DNA of 47,912 nt from Comamonas aquatica NBRC 14918 (lineage in GTDB: Bacteria; Pseudomonadota; Gammaproteobacteria; Burkholderiales; Burkholderiaceae_C): positions 1 through 47,912 of the forward strand of contig NZ_BBJR01000055.1 of NCBI RefSeq assembly GCF_000739875.1, in the 5' to 3' direction. The notes beneath the pieces were generated by a model that was given only the letters and a program-made list of their open reading frames with translations, searched no databases and had not been told where the DNA came from. Each line of letters begins with the position of its first letter. Positions within the stretch are counted from its first letter, which is position 1. Of this stretch, positions 1 to 8,664 are shown one piece after another. The translations under genes were made by a program, and so were the position numbers.

Positions 1-934
1 TACACCCCGGCACATCCCTAGTAATCACCGCTCTTCCACATGCCATTGCCTCTTGTGTGCTGCAGGGTACACCTTCACGATAAGACGGTAGGACAAAAAC
101 ACTGGACTTTTCAATCCACGCCTGCACATTGTCGACATGGCCAGGGTGGGTGATGATATTGGCTTGTTTGTAGTAGTCCAGGTCATTTTGCGAGAGGCTG
201 CTGGGATTGTCTTTGTCAATAGCGCCCAAGACAATAAATTCAACTTCTGGATGCTGTTGTTTGACAATTTCAGCGGCTTTAAGAAACTCAAAGATGCCTT
301 TTTCTGCCAGCAAGCGACCAATAAACAAGAAGCGTATGGGGTCGAGAGAGGGAGGGGTCGGTTTGAATTTTTCCAGGTCAACACCAATGCCACCCAGAAT
401 TTGCACATCTTTGACTTTAATTTTGTGCTTTTCAAGCAGGTCAACAGGGTCATCTGGGTTGAGAAAAATGATTCTATCCAGATATCTGAAAGATATTTTG
501 TACAAGAAAATCTGTACCGCTCGAACCAGTTTTTTCTTGAAGCTTTCTTTTTTGTGCGGTGGCTCTGGGGTAAAGGCATAGCCCAAGCCTTCCAGCATGC
601 CTACAATGCGTGGCAATTTGGCGAGCTTGGCAGCAAGTGTGCCAAAAATGACAGGTTTTGCAAAATAAGAAAAAACAATATCAGGAGAAATTGCCTTGAT
701 TTTATTTTTGAGTTGTATAGTGCTTTTTATATCAGCAAAAGGGTTTAGCCCGCCTCGATTGAGCTGGTAGCTGACAGGTTCTGCGCCAAGCGCTGTAATG
801 GCTGCAGAAGTTTTTTCGCTGTAATCTGTGGCAAAGACATATACCTCATGACCTTCTTGGATCAGGAGTTCAATAAATGTTTTTCTAAAGTTCAGCGTGC
901 TGCTGGCTACAGTACCGATCAGGCAAATTTTCAT
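1..934 (-). CDS. Glycosyltransferase family 4 (GT-B), 3' end cut off by the window edge
   Basis: The minus strand reads continuously from ATG at 934 to the window edge (311 codons, no stop), so the last part of a protein of probably about 370-380 residues is missing. It starts MKICLIGTVASSTLNFRK, a Rossmann-type N-terminus. Further on are FLFIGRLLAEKGIFEFLKA (start of the donor-binding half) and, near the edge, the acidic motif YREGVPCSTQEAM (EGxPxxxxEAM) typical of GT4 enzymes. Such enzymes add a sugar from a nucleotide-sugar donor to a lipid-linked glycan at the cytoplasmic face of the inner membrane. The start overlaps the upstream gene's stop as ATGA (931-934), so the two are translationally coupled. 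Base composition is strikingly AT-rich (15 G+C of 60 at 661-720), which suggests acquisition with a surface-polysaccharide locus. The exact sugar and linkage cannot be read from sequence. Confidence 0.88.
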   Translation of the reverse strand, partial: MKICLIGTVASSTLNFRKTFIELLIQEGHEVYVFATDYSEKTSAAITALGAEPVSYQLNRGGLNPFADIKSTIQLKNKIKAISPDIVFSYFAKPVIFGTLAAKLAKLPRIVGMLEGLGYAFTPEPPHKKESFKKKLVRAVQIFLYKISFRYLDRIIFLNPDDPVDLLEKHKIKVKDVQILGGIGVDLEKFKPTPPSLDPIRFLFIGRLLAEKGIFEFLKAAEIVKQQHPEVEFIVLGAIDKDNPSSLSQNDLDYYKQANIITHPGHVDNVQAWIEKSSVFVLPSYREGVPCSTQEAMACGRAVITRDVPGC

Positions 935-2040
935 TTCTTTGGCACCCACCTAAAAAACGCCAACTTACTATACATAGCCAGATACACCAAAATGCTAGCA
1001 ACCAGCAGCACAGCACACAGCCATGTGTACTGATAGCTAAACACCGCTGCAGTACAGGGAATGGCTGCATACAGCCACAGAAAAGGCGAGGTGAAACCGT
1101 TTTGCAGTGTTTTGGAAAGTTCTCCAAACAACTTGCGTGCCCAGCGCTTATTGGCCAGCATATGCAAGTGAACGCCATCAGGCTGGCTGGGGTGATAGCC
1201 TTCACGCAGTGATTTGCGTACAAAGCTAAAGCCAACTTCAATAATCGGGTAGGAACAAATCAGCAAGCTGGCCCAAGGCGACACCTGTGCATTGCGTGCT
1301 GGCAGCAAAATGGCAATCCAGGCCAGCGTAAAGCCAAGAAAATACGCGCCACCATCGCCCAGAAAAATTTTGCCGAAGGGCCAGTTCACCAGAAAAAAGC
1401 CTAGTACTGCGCCAGCAATAATCAGGCAGGTAAAGGCCAGGGGAATATCGCCGACTTCACGTGCAATCAGGCCAAAGGCGGCGAGCATGATGAGGGCGAC
1501 ACCGGCGGTCAGGCCATTAAAGCCGTCAATGATATTGATGGCATTGGCTACGCCGCCCACGGCAAAGGCGGTAAAGAGTACGGATATGGCAGTAAAGCCC
1601 AGCAGCCAGTCCACACCCCAGATATCTACGCTGGTGAGCGACACGCCTGTAATGCCCCAGCCCAGCAGGCCAGAGGCCATGGTGGCCAGCAGGCGGGTTT
1701 TGACGGAGACTTTTTTGGTGATGTCTTCCAGCAGGCCAAAGATAAAGGCTGGCATGCCTGCCATGAGAATGGCGCTGAGGATTTGACGCTTTTCTGCAGC
1801 GGCTGGGCTGTGGCTGGAGAAGGCATAGCCTGCCAGCACACCCACTACCAGAGCAATGCCTGCAATGCGCGGGGTGGGGGCAGTGTGGAACTTTTGCACG
1901 CCGGTGCTGGAGTCCATGGAGAAGGCACCGTGCCACTTCTTGGTGCCGACGAGTAATAGACAGGTGAGGAAAGAGGCGATGGCGGCAATGAGTGCATCAA
2001 GGCGTGCCAGCTCTAGCGGGGAAAAGTGGCTGAAAAACAT
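931..2040 (-). CDS. WecA/MraY-family polyprenyl-phosphate sugar-1-phosphate transferase
   Basis: A 369-residue polytopic membrane protein of the glycosyltransferase-4 (MraY/WecA/TagO) superfamily. These enzymes move a sugar-1-phosphate from a UDP-sugar to undecaprenyl phosphate and so start O-antigen, capsule or related glycan synthesis. Visible motifs: FHTAPTPRIAG (residues 51-61), GLLEDITKKVSVKTRL (102-117; the usual Asp-Asp pair is Glu-Asp here), NAINIIDGFNGLTAG (166-180), FGKIFLGDGGAYFLG (222-236) and the basic loop DGVHLHML (288-295) with the HxH seen in WecA-like enzymes. About ten hydrophobic segments are interspersed. It reads into the overlapping glycosyltransferase. Possible relatives are WecA (GlcNAc-1-P) and WbpL-like enzymes (FucNAc or QuiNAc-1-P); the Glu-Asp motif and divergence from MraY argue against the peptidoglycan enzyme. 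Confidence 0.88.
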   Translation of the reverse strand: MFFSHFSPLELARLDALIAAIASFLTCLLLVGTKKWHGAFSMDSSTGVQKFHTAPTPRIAGIALVVGVLAGYAFSSHSPAAAEKRQILSAILMAGMPAFIFGLLEDITKKVSVKTRLLATMASGLLGWGITGVSLTSVDIWGVDWLLGFTAISVLFTAFAVGGVANAINIIDGFNGLTAGVALIMLAAFGLIAREVGDIPLAFTCLIIAGAVLGFFLVNWPFGKIFLGDGGAYFLGFTLAWIAILLPARNAQVSPWASLLICSYPIIEVGFSFVRKSLREGYHPSQPDGVHLHMLANKRWARKLFGELSKTLQNGFTSPFLWLYAAIPCTAAVFSYQYTWLCAVLLVASILVYLAMYSKLAFFRWVPKK

Positions 2041-2127
2041 GTGGGGGCGTAGCTATGTGTGCGCCAGCGTGGACTGGGGCACAATGCGAAGTTTGTTTGA
2101 CCTTATTGTCCCATGTACTGCTGGTAG

Positions 2128-3024
2128 ATGACCATGACAACCCTTTCCCACATCACCCCCCGCGACAAAGCAGAGATTCTGGCGCAGGCGCTGCCCTACA
2201 TCCGCAAGTTTCATGGCAAGACCATGGTCATCAAGTATGGTGGCAACGCCATGACCGATCCTGCGCTGCAGGCGGACTTTGCGGAAGATGTGGTGCTCTT
2301 GAAGTTGGTGGGGATCAACCCGGTGGTGGTGCATGGCGGGGGGCCGCAGATTGAGACCGCATTGAACCGATTGGGCAAGAAGGGTGAGTTCATCCAGGGC
2401 ATGCGCGTGACCGACGCGGAGACCATGGAAGTGGTGGAGTGGGTGCTGGCCGGCGAGGTGCAGCAGGACATCGTGGGCCTGATCCACCAGGCGGGCGGGA
2501 AGGCCGTGGGGCTGACCGGGCGCGACGGCGGCCTGATCCGTGCCAAGAAGCTGAAGATGCTCGACAACAAGGATCCTTCGATTGAGCACGATGTGGGGCA
2601 GGTGGGTGATATCGTGGCGATCGACCCCAGCGTGGTGCGCGCGCTACAGGACGATGCCTTCATTCCCGTGATCAGCCCCATCGGCTTTGGCGAAGAGAAC
2701 GAGAGCTACAACATCAATGCCGACGTGGTGGCCAGCAAGCTGGCGACGGTGCTGCAGGCCGAAAAGCTGGTGCTGCTGACCAACACCCCCGGTGTGCTGG
2801 ACAAGGGCGGCAACCTGCTGACCGATCTGACCGCGCGTGAGATCGACGGGCTGTTTGCCGATGGCACCATCTCGGGCGGCATGCTGCCCAAGATCAGCGG
2901 TGCGCTGGATGCCGCCAAGGCGGGCGTGAACGCCGTGCACATCATCGACGGCCGTGTGCCGCATGCCATGCTGCTGGAGATCCTGACGGACCAGGCCTAT
3001 GGCACCATGATCCGCAGCCACTGA
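2128..3024 (+). CDS. argB: Acetylglutamate kinase
   Basis: 298 residues, the normal length for ArgB. It phosphorylates N-acetylglutamate with ATP, the second step of arginine biosynthesis, in the cytoplasm. The amino-acid-kinase fold is clear: VIKYGGNAM near residues 33-41 (ATP-phosphate-binding Lys and Gly-Gly), [11 protein letters not shown] (acetylglutamate pocket), [22 protein letters not shown] and the C-terminal nucleotide part SGGMLPKI. Two ATGs (2128, 2134) sit at the start; neither has a strong Shine-Dalgarno, and 2128 is chosen because it gives the longer product. It is monocistronic: a strong terminator follows within 15 bases. Upstream on the other strand lies the AT-rich glycan locus, so the composition boundary falls in the 87-base gap before this gene. 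Confidence 0.97.
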   Translation: MTMTTLSHITPRDKAEILAQALPYIRKFHGKTMVIKYGGNAMTDPALQADFAEDVVLLKLVGINPVVVHGGGPQIETALNRLGKKGEFIQGMRVTDAETMEVVEWVLAGEVQQDIVGLIHQAGGKAVGLTGRDGGLIRAKKLKMLDNKDPSIEHDVGQVGDIVAIDPSVVRALQDDAFIPVISPIGFGEENESYNINADVVASKLATVLQAEKLVLLTNTPGVLDKGGNLLTDLTAREIDGLFADGTISGGMLPKISGALDAAKAGVNAVHIIDGRVPHAMLLEILTDQAYGTMIRSH

Positions 3025-3038
3025 GCGCGCGACACCCC

Positions 3039-3074
3039 AACGCCGAGATTGTTGACAGTCTCGGCGTTTTTTTT
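3039..3074 (+). terminator. Rho-independent terminator of argB
   Basis: Perfect 10-bp stem AACGCCGAGA/TCTCGGCGTT (3039-3048 with 3059-3068), 10-base loop and a T run at 3067-3074. Confidence 0.93.
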
Positions 3075-3218
3075 ATGGGCGAACGGAGGGAGCGCATGCC
3101 GAGGGGGCTCGGAAAAGCTTCTAATATTTCAGCATAGACCGGTGGAGCGGGGCCGAGGCGTCGCGCCAAGCCATGGAGCGCTCTGCAGACCAAGAAGCGC
3201 ATACAAAGGGGACATCTG

Positions 3219-3941
3219 ATGCGGTTGTTGTTGGTGGAAGACGATTTGATGGTGGCCAGCGGGATCAAGCTGGGCCTGACCGATGCGGGCTATGCGGTGG
3301 ATTGGGTCAGCAGCGCCGAGCGTGCGCTGGACGTGCTGGAGCACGAGTCGTTCGATATCGCCATCCTGGACATCGGACTGCCTGGCATGGATGGGCTGGA
3401 GTTGCTGCACCGCATGCGTGGCAAAGGCATGGCCTGCACTGGCATGCCGGTGCTGATGCTGACGGCGCGCGATGCCTTGCACGACCGGGTGCGCGGCCTG
3501 GACCTGGGGGCGGACGACTACATGGTCAAGCCCTATGAGCTGCCCGAGTTGCTGGCGCGGCTGCGCGCCTTGTTGCGCCGCTCGCAGGCGGCGAACTCCG
3601 CCGTGCTGAGCTTTGGGCCGCTGGTGCTGGACACGGCGGCACGCAGTGCCGGGGCCCGGCTGGGCGGACTCGAGGGCGAGGGGGAGCTGCATTCCATCGA
3701 CCTGGGCCCGCGCGAATGGACGGTGCTGGAGTACCTGCTGATCCATGCGCCCAAGCCGGCCAGCAAGGAAAAGCTGCTGCAGGCCTTGACCGGCTGGGAC
3801 AAGGAGATCACACCGAATGCGGTCGAGGTCTATGTCTCGCGCCTGCGTGCCAAGCTGGAGCCCTACGGGGTGGCGTTGCGCTCCATCCGCGGCTTTGGCT
3901 ACCGGCTGGATGTGCAGACGCAGGAAACCGAAGCTGCTTGA
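3219..3941 (+). CDS. OmpR-family response regulator (TctD/QseB-like)
   Basis: 240 residues. The receiver domain spans about 1-115 with acidic pocket E7-D8-D9, phosphoacceptor D51 in AILDIGLPGMDG, T82 and K104 (DDYMVKP). A winged-helix DNA-binding domain follows (about 140-232) with LGPREWTVLEYLL, NAVEVYVSRLRAKL and the terminal SIRGFGYRL. The start is supported by AAAGGGGA about 8 bases upstream. The partner kinase lies downstream after about 100 bases. The TctD/QseB branch commonly controls tricarboxylate uptake or envelope functions; the target here is unknown. Oddity: the linker carries an insertion of about 12 residues rich in Gly and Glu (GLEGEGELH) before the winged helix. Confidence 0.93.
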   Translation: MRLLLVEDDLMVASGIKLGLTDAGYAVDWVSSAERALDVLEHESFDIAILDIGLPGMDGLELLHRMRGKGMACTGMPVLMLTARDALHDRVRGLDLGADDYMVKPYELPELLARLRALLRRSQAANSAVLSFGPLVLDTAARSAGARLGGLEGEGELHSIDLGPREWTVLEYLLIHAPKPASKEKLLQALTGWDKEITPNAVEVYVSRLRAKLEPYGVALRSIRGFGYRLDVQTQETEAA

Positions 3942-4043
3942 TTTTTGATAGCTTGCTGCGCAGCTACAGTGAACAATACTGATAGTTTGTAGTGAGAAGT
4001 GCTCAGCATCGCTGCGCAACGCGCTCACTTTTTTGATAAGGCC

Positions 4044-5117
4044 ATGTCTTTGCCGGTCCACAAGCGTCTGTTGGCATTGCTTCTGCCCATGTTGTTGCCG
4101 GTGCTGGGACTGGTGCTGGCGGCCGTGTGGCTGGGCTACAGCGTGGCGGCGCAGATTGCCCGGTCGCCGGAGCAGTCGCCCGATCTGGCCGAGATCGGGC
4201 TGGCGGTGCTGCCGGCCTTGCTGATGCTGCTGTTGCTGGGCGTGATGGCCCACATGGCGGCGCGCAAGGCCCTGATGCCCTGGGTGCTGCTGGCGCAGAC
4301 GGTGCAGGCCCGCTCGCCCAAGGACCTGCGGCCCATCCCGATTGCGCCACACACGCCGGCGGACGTGCAGGTCATGGCCGAGGCGCTGAACCGCCTGTTC
4401 GCGCGTGCGAACGAAGAAAGCGATGCCCAGCAGCGCTTCATCGCCGATGCGGCGCACCAGTTGCGCACGCCGCTGGCCGCATTGCAGTCGCAGGTCGAAG
4501 CTTGGGCGCTGATGGCGCAGACGGCCCCGGACAAGAGCATCCACCTGCCTGTGACCCAGGTCGAACGCCTGCGCCAGGCCTCGCGCCGCACCACGCAGTT
4601 GGCCAACCAGTTGCTGGCATTGTCGCGGGTCGAAAGCTCATTGGGGCAGGCGGCGGGCACGCAGCGCGTGGACATCAAGAACCTGTGCGAGACCGTGCTG
4701 GAGTCCTTCCTGGATGACGCCCTGGCCAAGCAGCTGGACCTGGGGCTGGAGGCCGAGGCGGCGCATGTCACCGGCTACGAATGGCTGTTGCGCGAGTTGA
4801 TCGCGAATGTGCTGGACAACGCCGTCAAGTACACCCCGCAGGGCGGGCGGGTCACCTTGCGCTGCGGCCGTAGGCTGTCGCCGCAGCGACAGATCCGGGT
4901 GTATGTGGAGGTGGAGGACGATGGCCCCGGCGTGTCCGTGGGTGAGTACGCACGCCTGACGCACCGCTTTTACCGAGGGCCTGGCACCACGGTGGAAGGC
5001 ACGGGATTGGGCCTGGCGATTGCCCAGGAAATCGCCCAGGGCCATGGTGCGCACTTGCTGTTTGCTCCCGGTGCCCTGGGCCGTGGCATGCGGGTGACCC
5101 TGATGTTTGGCGAGTGA
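4044..5117 (+). CDS. Membrane sensor histidine kinase with minimal periplasmic loop
   Basis: About 357 residues from ATG 4044. An in-frame GTG at 3999 would add 15 residues; neither start has a convincing ribosome-binding site. Two hydrophobic helices (about residues 7-30 and 50-70) are separated by only some 20 residues (AQIARSPEQSPDLAE), so there is no folded extracytoplasmic sensor domain. Then come a short HAMP-like linker, the dimerisation/phosphoacceptor box FIADAAHQLRTPLAAL (phospho-His about residue 138), the N box ELIANVLDNAVKYTP, the G1 box VEDDGPGVS and the G2 box GTGLGLAIAQE. It should phosphorylate the upstream regulator. TctE/QseC relatives are about 100 residues longer, mostly in the periplasmic part missing here, so sensing is likely intramembrane or through a partner. 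Confidence 0.9.
   Translation: MSLPVHKRLLALLLPMLLPVLGLVLAAVWLGYSVAAQIARSPEQSPDLAEIGLAVLPALLMLLLLGVMAHMAARKALMPWVLLAQTVQARSPKDLRPIPIAPHTPADVQVMAEALNRLFARANEESDAQQRFIADAAHQLRTPLAALQSQVEAWALMAQTAPDKSIHLPVTQVERLRQASRRTTQLANQLLALSRVESSLGQAAGTQRVDIKNLCETVLESFLDDALAKQLDLGLEAEAAHVTGYEWLLRELIANVLDNAVKYTPQGGRVTLRCGRRLSPQRQIRVYVEVEDDGPGVSVGEYARLTHRFYRGPGTTVEGTGLGLAIAQEIAQGHGAHLLFAPGALGRGMRVTLMFGE
4942..4953. promoter_or_regulatory. Candidate SlmA-binding site
   Basis: GTGAGTACGCAC lies inside the kinase gene, 255 bases before slmA. It matches the published E. coli SlmA-binding consensus GTGAGTACTCAC at 11 of 12 positions and is itself nearly palindromic. It overlaps coding sequence, so coincidence is possible. 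It is listed because of the closeness of the match and the adjacent slmA gene. Confidence 0.4.
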
Positions 5118-5207
5118 TGGCGGCGGATTTTGTTGGCCGGACAAACGGTTACTTCTGCATATGTCTGTGAGAGAATGAATCGATTTACCTGTTGATTTGT
5201 CTGCCTT

Positions 5208-5897
5208 ATGTCCGTATCTGAAGTTCTGACCCCTCCGACCGAAACAGCCGAGACTGTCGTTGCTAACGCCACATTGGAGGAGCAGCCCCGCACGCGTAAA
5301 CGCCCCAAACCGGGCGAGCGTCGCGAGCAGATTCTTCAGGCACTGGCCGCCATGCTGGAGAAGCCTGGCAGCGATCGCATCACCACGGCGGCCCTGGCCG
5401 CCAACCTCTCCGTCAGCGAAGCGGCCCTGTATCGCCATTTCGCCAGCAAGGCGCAGATGTTCGAGGGGCTGATCGACTTCATCGAGCAAACCGTGTTTGG
5501 CCTGGTGCAGCAAGTCGCTGGCCGTGAAGGCGAACCCCTGGAGTGCACCCCCGAGGACGGCGCCCGCCGTGCGGCCCGCATCGTGGCCCTGCTGCTGCAG
5601 TTTGCTGAGCGCAATCCCGGCATGGTGCGCGTGCTGGTGGGCGACGCCCTGCTGCTGGAACACGACCGCCTGCAGGCACGCATGAACCAGTTCTTTGACC
5701 GCATCGAATCCACGTTGCGCCAGTGTCTGCGCCCGGCGGCTGGCGCGCTGGGCTCCAGCACCCCGACGGTGGATGCCCAGGTGGCCGCCAGTGTGCTGAT
5801 GTCTTTCGTGCAGGGGCGCCTGCAGCGCTATGTGCGCACCGGCTTCCGCCGCCAGCCCACCGAGCACCTGGATGCCAGCCTGGCAATGCTGATTTGA
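5208..5897 (+). CDS. slmA: Nucleoid occlusion factor SlmA (TetR family)
   Basis: 229 residues. An N-terminal tail of about 30 residues (ending TRKRPKPGERREQILQA) precedes a TetR helix-turn-helix (about 58-85) with LSVSEAALYRHFASKAQMF, nearly the SlmA signature. The C-terminal region keeps the SlmA-type stretch ERNPGMVRVLVGDALLLE and DRLQARMNQFFDRIESTLRQ, the surface that contacts FtsZ in E. coli. SlmA bound to specific chromosomal sites blocks Z-ring assembly over unsegregated DNA. The C-terminus is about 20-30 residues longer than E. coli SlmA. It is followed by its own terminator. A generic TetR regulator is the alternative, but the central motifs favour SlmA. Confidence 0.9.
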   Translation: MSVSEVLTPPTETAETVVANATLEEQPRTRKRPKPGERREQILQALAAMLEKPGSDRITTAALAANLSVSEAALYRHFASKAQMFEGLIDFIEQTVFGLVQQVAGREGEPLECTPEDGARRAARIVALLLQFAERNPGMVRVLVGDALLLEHDRLQARMNQFFDRIESTLRQCLRPAAGALGSSTPTVDAQVAASVLMSFVQGRLQRYVRTGFRRQPTEHLDASLAMLI

Positions 5898-5922
5898 GCG
5901 GGCCACACGACCACCGAACACC

Positions 5923-5949
5923 AGGGCGACTGCACAGTCGCCCTTTTTT
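5923..5949 (+). terminator. Rho-independent terminator of slmA
   Basis: Perfect 10-bp stem AGGGCGACTG/CAGTCGCCCT (5923-5932 with 5935-5944), a very tight two-base apparent loop (so the top pairs probably open) and a T run to 5949. Confidence 0.9.
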
Positions 5950-6040
5950 ATGCCGGGTCGGCGGCTGCACGACTAAATCGGGGGCGCAAGGGTTTGCACC
6001 TATGCTCAAAGCCCGAGGAAGTTTTTACGATTCAAAAAAG

Positions 6041-6054
6041 AACGAACGTTCGTT
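6041..6054. promoter_or_regulatory. Palindromic operator upstream of the TetR regulator
   Basis: AACGAACGTTCGTT is a perfect 14-bp palindrome ending 14 bases before the regulator's ATG, in an AT-rich stretch that could contain the promoter. Size and symmetry fit a TetR-family dimer, so autoregulation and control of the downstream beta-oxidation genes are likely. No second copy was found in the window. Confidence 0.7.
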
Positions 6055-6068
6055 TTTATTGGTGATGC

Positions 6069-6764
6069 ATGCCCTCGACCCCACACATTTTCCCCGCCGT
6101 CCCCAGCAGCCCGACCGCCGATCGTAAACCGCGCGGCGCGGCAGCCGGGCACCGCATTTCTCCCAAAGACCTGCAGACCAAGGCCCACATCGTGGATGTG
6201 GCCCTGCAACTGGCCATGCACAACGGGCTGGAAAGCCTGTCGATCGGTGGCCTGGCCGAAGCCACGCAGATGAGCAAATCCGGTGTGTTTGCCCATTTCG
6301 GTTCGCGCGAAGAGCTGCAGATTTCCGTGATCCGCGAGTACCACCACCGCTTCGAGCAGGAGGTGTTCTATCCCGCGCTGCAGGCCGAGCGCGGGCTGCC
6401 CCGTCTGCGCGCCCTGTTCGACCACTGGATGAAGCGCACCACCATCGAGCTGGACTCTGGCTGCATCTATATCAGCGGCGCGATCGAGTTCCACGACAAC
6501 ATCGGCCCCGTGCGCAACGCGCTGGTGGAGTCGGTCAGCATCTGGCACGCCGCCATGCGCCGCACCATCAACCAGTGCAAGGAACTGGACGACCTGCGGC
6601 CCGATGCCGACGAGAACCAGATCCTGTCCGAGATCCATGCCCTGATCCTGGTGCTGCACTACGAAGCGCGCTTCCTGCGCAGCCCGGGCGCCATGCAGCG
6701 TGCCCTGACCGGTTTCGACAACATCCTGTGGCGCTATGGCGCCCCGGCCTCGGCAAAGAACTGA
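6069..6764 (+). CDS. TetR-family regulator, likely of fatty-acid degradation
   Basis: 231 residues. The N-terminal helix-turn-helix (about 45-75) reads LSIGGLAEATQMSKSGVFAHFGSREELQ, a textbook TetR motif. It is followed by a helical ligand-binding domain with FDHWMKRTTIELDSGCIYISGA. It precedes acyl-CoA dehydrogenase by 45 bases in the same direction, and a perfect palindrome lies just upstream. In Burkholderiales, TetR regulators of the FadP/PsrA kind respond to acyl-CoAs and repress fad genes; that role is inferred from context. An overlapping ATG at 6065 is out of frame. Confidence 0.88.
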   Translation: MPSTPHIFPAVPSSPTADRKPRGAAAGHRISPKDLQTKAHIVDVALQLAMHNGLESLSIGGLAEATQMSKSGVFAHFGSREELQISVIREYHHRFEQEVFYPALQAERGLPRLRALFDHWMKRTTIELDSGCIYISGAIEFHDNIGPVRNALVESVSIWHAAMRRTINQCKELDDLRPDADENQILSEIHALILVLHYEARFLRSPGAMQRALTGFDNILWRYGAPASAKN

Positions 6765-6809
6765 GACCGCCTCCCCACCCCCTTGATTGCTGATTTACAG
6801 GAGACAACC

Positions 6810-8607
6810 ATGCCCAGCTACACCCCGCCTCTGCGCGACATGCAATTTCTGATGCATGAAGTGTTCAAGATCGAAGAAGAATTCAAGGCCCATGCCCAAG
6901 CATGCCGAGGTGGATGCCGACACCATCAATGCCGTGCTGGAAGAGGCCGGCAAGTTCGCCGCCAACGTCACCTTCCCGCTGAACATCAGCGGCGACGAAG
7001 AGGGCTGCCAGCTGGACAAGACCACGCACGAGGTCACCACCCCCAAGGGCTACAAGGAGGCCTACCAGCAGTTTGTCGAGGGCGGCTGGCCCGCACTGTC
7101 GTGCGACCCCGAGTATGGCGGCCAGGGCCTGCCGTTCGTGGTGAACTCGGCGCTGTACGAAATGCTCAACAGCGCCAACCAGGCCTGGACCATGTACCCC
7201 GGCCTGTCGCATGGCGCCTATGAAGCCCTGCACGCCCATGGCGCCCCGGCATTGAAGGCCAAGTACCTGCCCAAGCTGACCAGTGGCGAGTGGACCGGCA
7301 CCATGTGCCTGACCGAACCCCACTGCGGCACCGACCTGGGCCTGCTGCGTACCAAGGCTGAGCCCCAGGCCGACGGCACCTATAAGATCACCGGCAACAA
7401 GATCTTCATCTCCGCCGGTGAGCACGACTTCACCGACAACATCGTCCACCTGGTGTTGGCGCGCCTGCCGGACGCACCGGCCGGCTCCAAGGGCATCAGT
7501 CTGTTCGTGGTGCCCAAGTACCTGGTGAATGCCGACGGCAGCCTGGGTGCGCGCAACGGCATCTACTGCGGCGGGCTGGAGCACAAGATGGGCATCAAGT
7601 CCAACGCCACCGCCCAGATCGTGATGGAAGACGCCGTGGGCGAGCTGGTAGGCCAGCCCCACAAGGGCCTGCAGGCCATGTTCGTGATGATGAACGCGGC
7701 CCGCCTGGGGGTGGGCAACCAGTCCCTGGGCCTGACCGAAGTGGCGTTCCAGAACGCCCTGGCCTATGCCAAAGACCGTCTGCAGATGCGCAGCCTGTCC
7801 GGCACCAAGGCCAAGGACAAGCCCGCCGACCCCATCATCGTCCACCCCGATGTGCGCCGCATGCTGCTGACGGCCAAGGCCTATGCCGAAGGTGGCCGCG
7901 CGCTGTCGACCTTCTGCGCGCTGCTGATCGACAAGGAACTGAACCACCCCGATGAGAAAGTGCGCAGCGACAGCGCCGACCTGGTGGCTCTGCTGACCCC
8001 CATCGTCAAGGCCTTCTTGACCGACAACGGCTGGATCGCCACCACGCAAAGCCAGCAGGTGTTTGGTGGCCACGGCTTTATCAAAGAGTGGGGCATGGAG
8101 CAGTTCGTGCGCGACAACCGCATCAACATGATCTATGAGGGCACGAACGGCGTGCAGGCGCTGGACCTGCTGGGCCGCAAGGTGCTGGGCAACCAGGGCG
8201 CCACGCTGAAGAAGTTCGGCAAGCTGGTGGCGCAGCTGGTGGAAGAAGAAGGCGTCAACGAAAAGATGGCCGAATTCATCAACCCCATCGCCATGCTGGG
8301 CGACCAGATGACCAAGTTCACCACCGAGATCGGCTTCAAGGGCATGCAGAACCCCGACGAAGTGGGCGCGGCATCCGTGGACTACCTGCGCGTGGCCGGC
8401 CACCTGGTGTTCGGCTACCTGTTTGCCCGCATGGCCCAGGTGTCGCTGCGCGCCATCGCCGCCGGCAGCACCGATCCGTTCTACACCGCCAAGTTGCAGG
8501 TGGCGCGCTTTTACTTCGCCAAGCTGTTCCCCGAGACCGCCACCCTGATGCGCACCGCCCGTGCGGGCAGCAAGGTGCTGATGGACTCGGATGCTGCTCT
8601 TGCTTAA
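6810..8607 (+). CDS. Acyl-CoA dehydrogenase (about 598 aa) with an apparent 1-base insertion near the 5' end
   Basis: FAD enzyme for the first step of fatty-acid beta-oxidation, of the long type with an extra C-terminal domain. The true N-terminus is read from ATG 6810 (MPSYTPPLRDMQFLMHEVFK; Shine-Dalgarno CAGGAGA). After 27 codons the frame is lost: the run CCC at 6889-6891 carries one base too many. From 6892 the family sequence resumes in another frame (MPKHAEVDADTINAVLEEAG). An uncorrected prediction would start at 6856 with a spurious leader, or at 6892. Beyond that all features are present: MCLTEPHCGTDLGLLRTKA, the arginine/FAD region, GGHGFIKEWGMEQFVRDNR, and catalytic Glu in MIYEGTNGVQ (about residue 443 of the repaired protein). 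Either a sequencing error or a real disabling mutation fits. First enzyme gene of the TetR-led cluster. Confidence 0.88.
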
Positions 8608-8664
8608 GTAGCGGCTAGCGCACGCATTTCCTTGAATGTAGAAGCCTTTGAGACGGAGATTCTT

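Noticed and set aside
137..748. Plus-strand open frame in the AT-rich left end
   Set aside because: It lies opposite the family-4 glycosyltransferase, whose motifs are unmistakable on the minus strand.
3950..3962. AGCTTGCTGCGCA shared with 16121-16133
   Set aside because: A 13-base match is expected by chance several times in a window of this size; no flanking similarity was seen.
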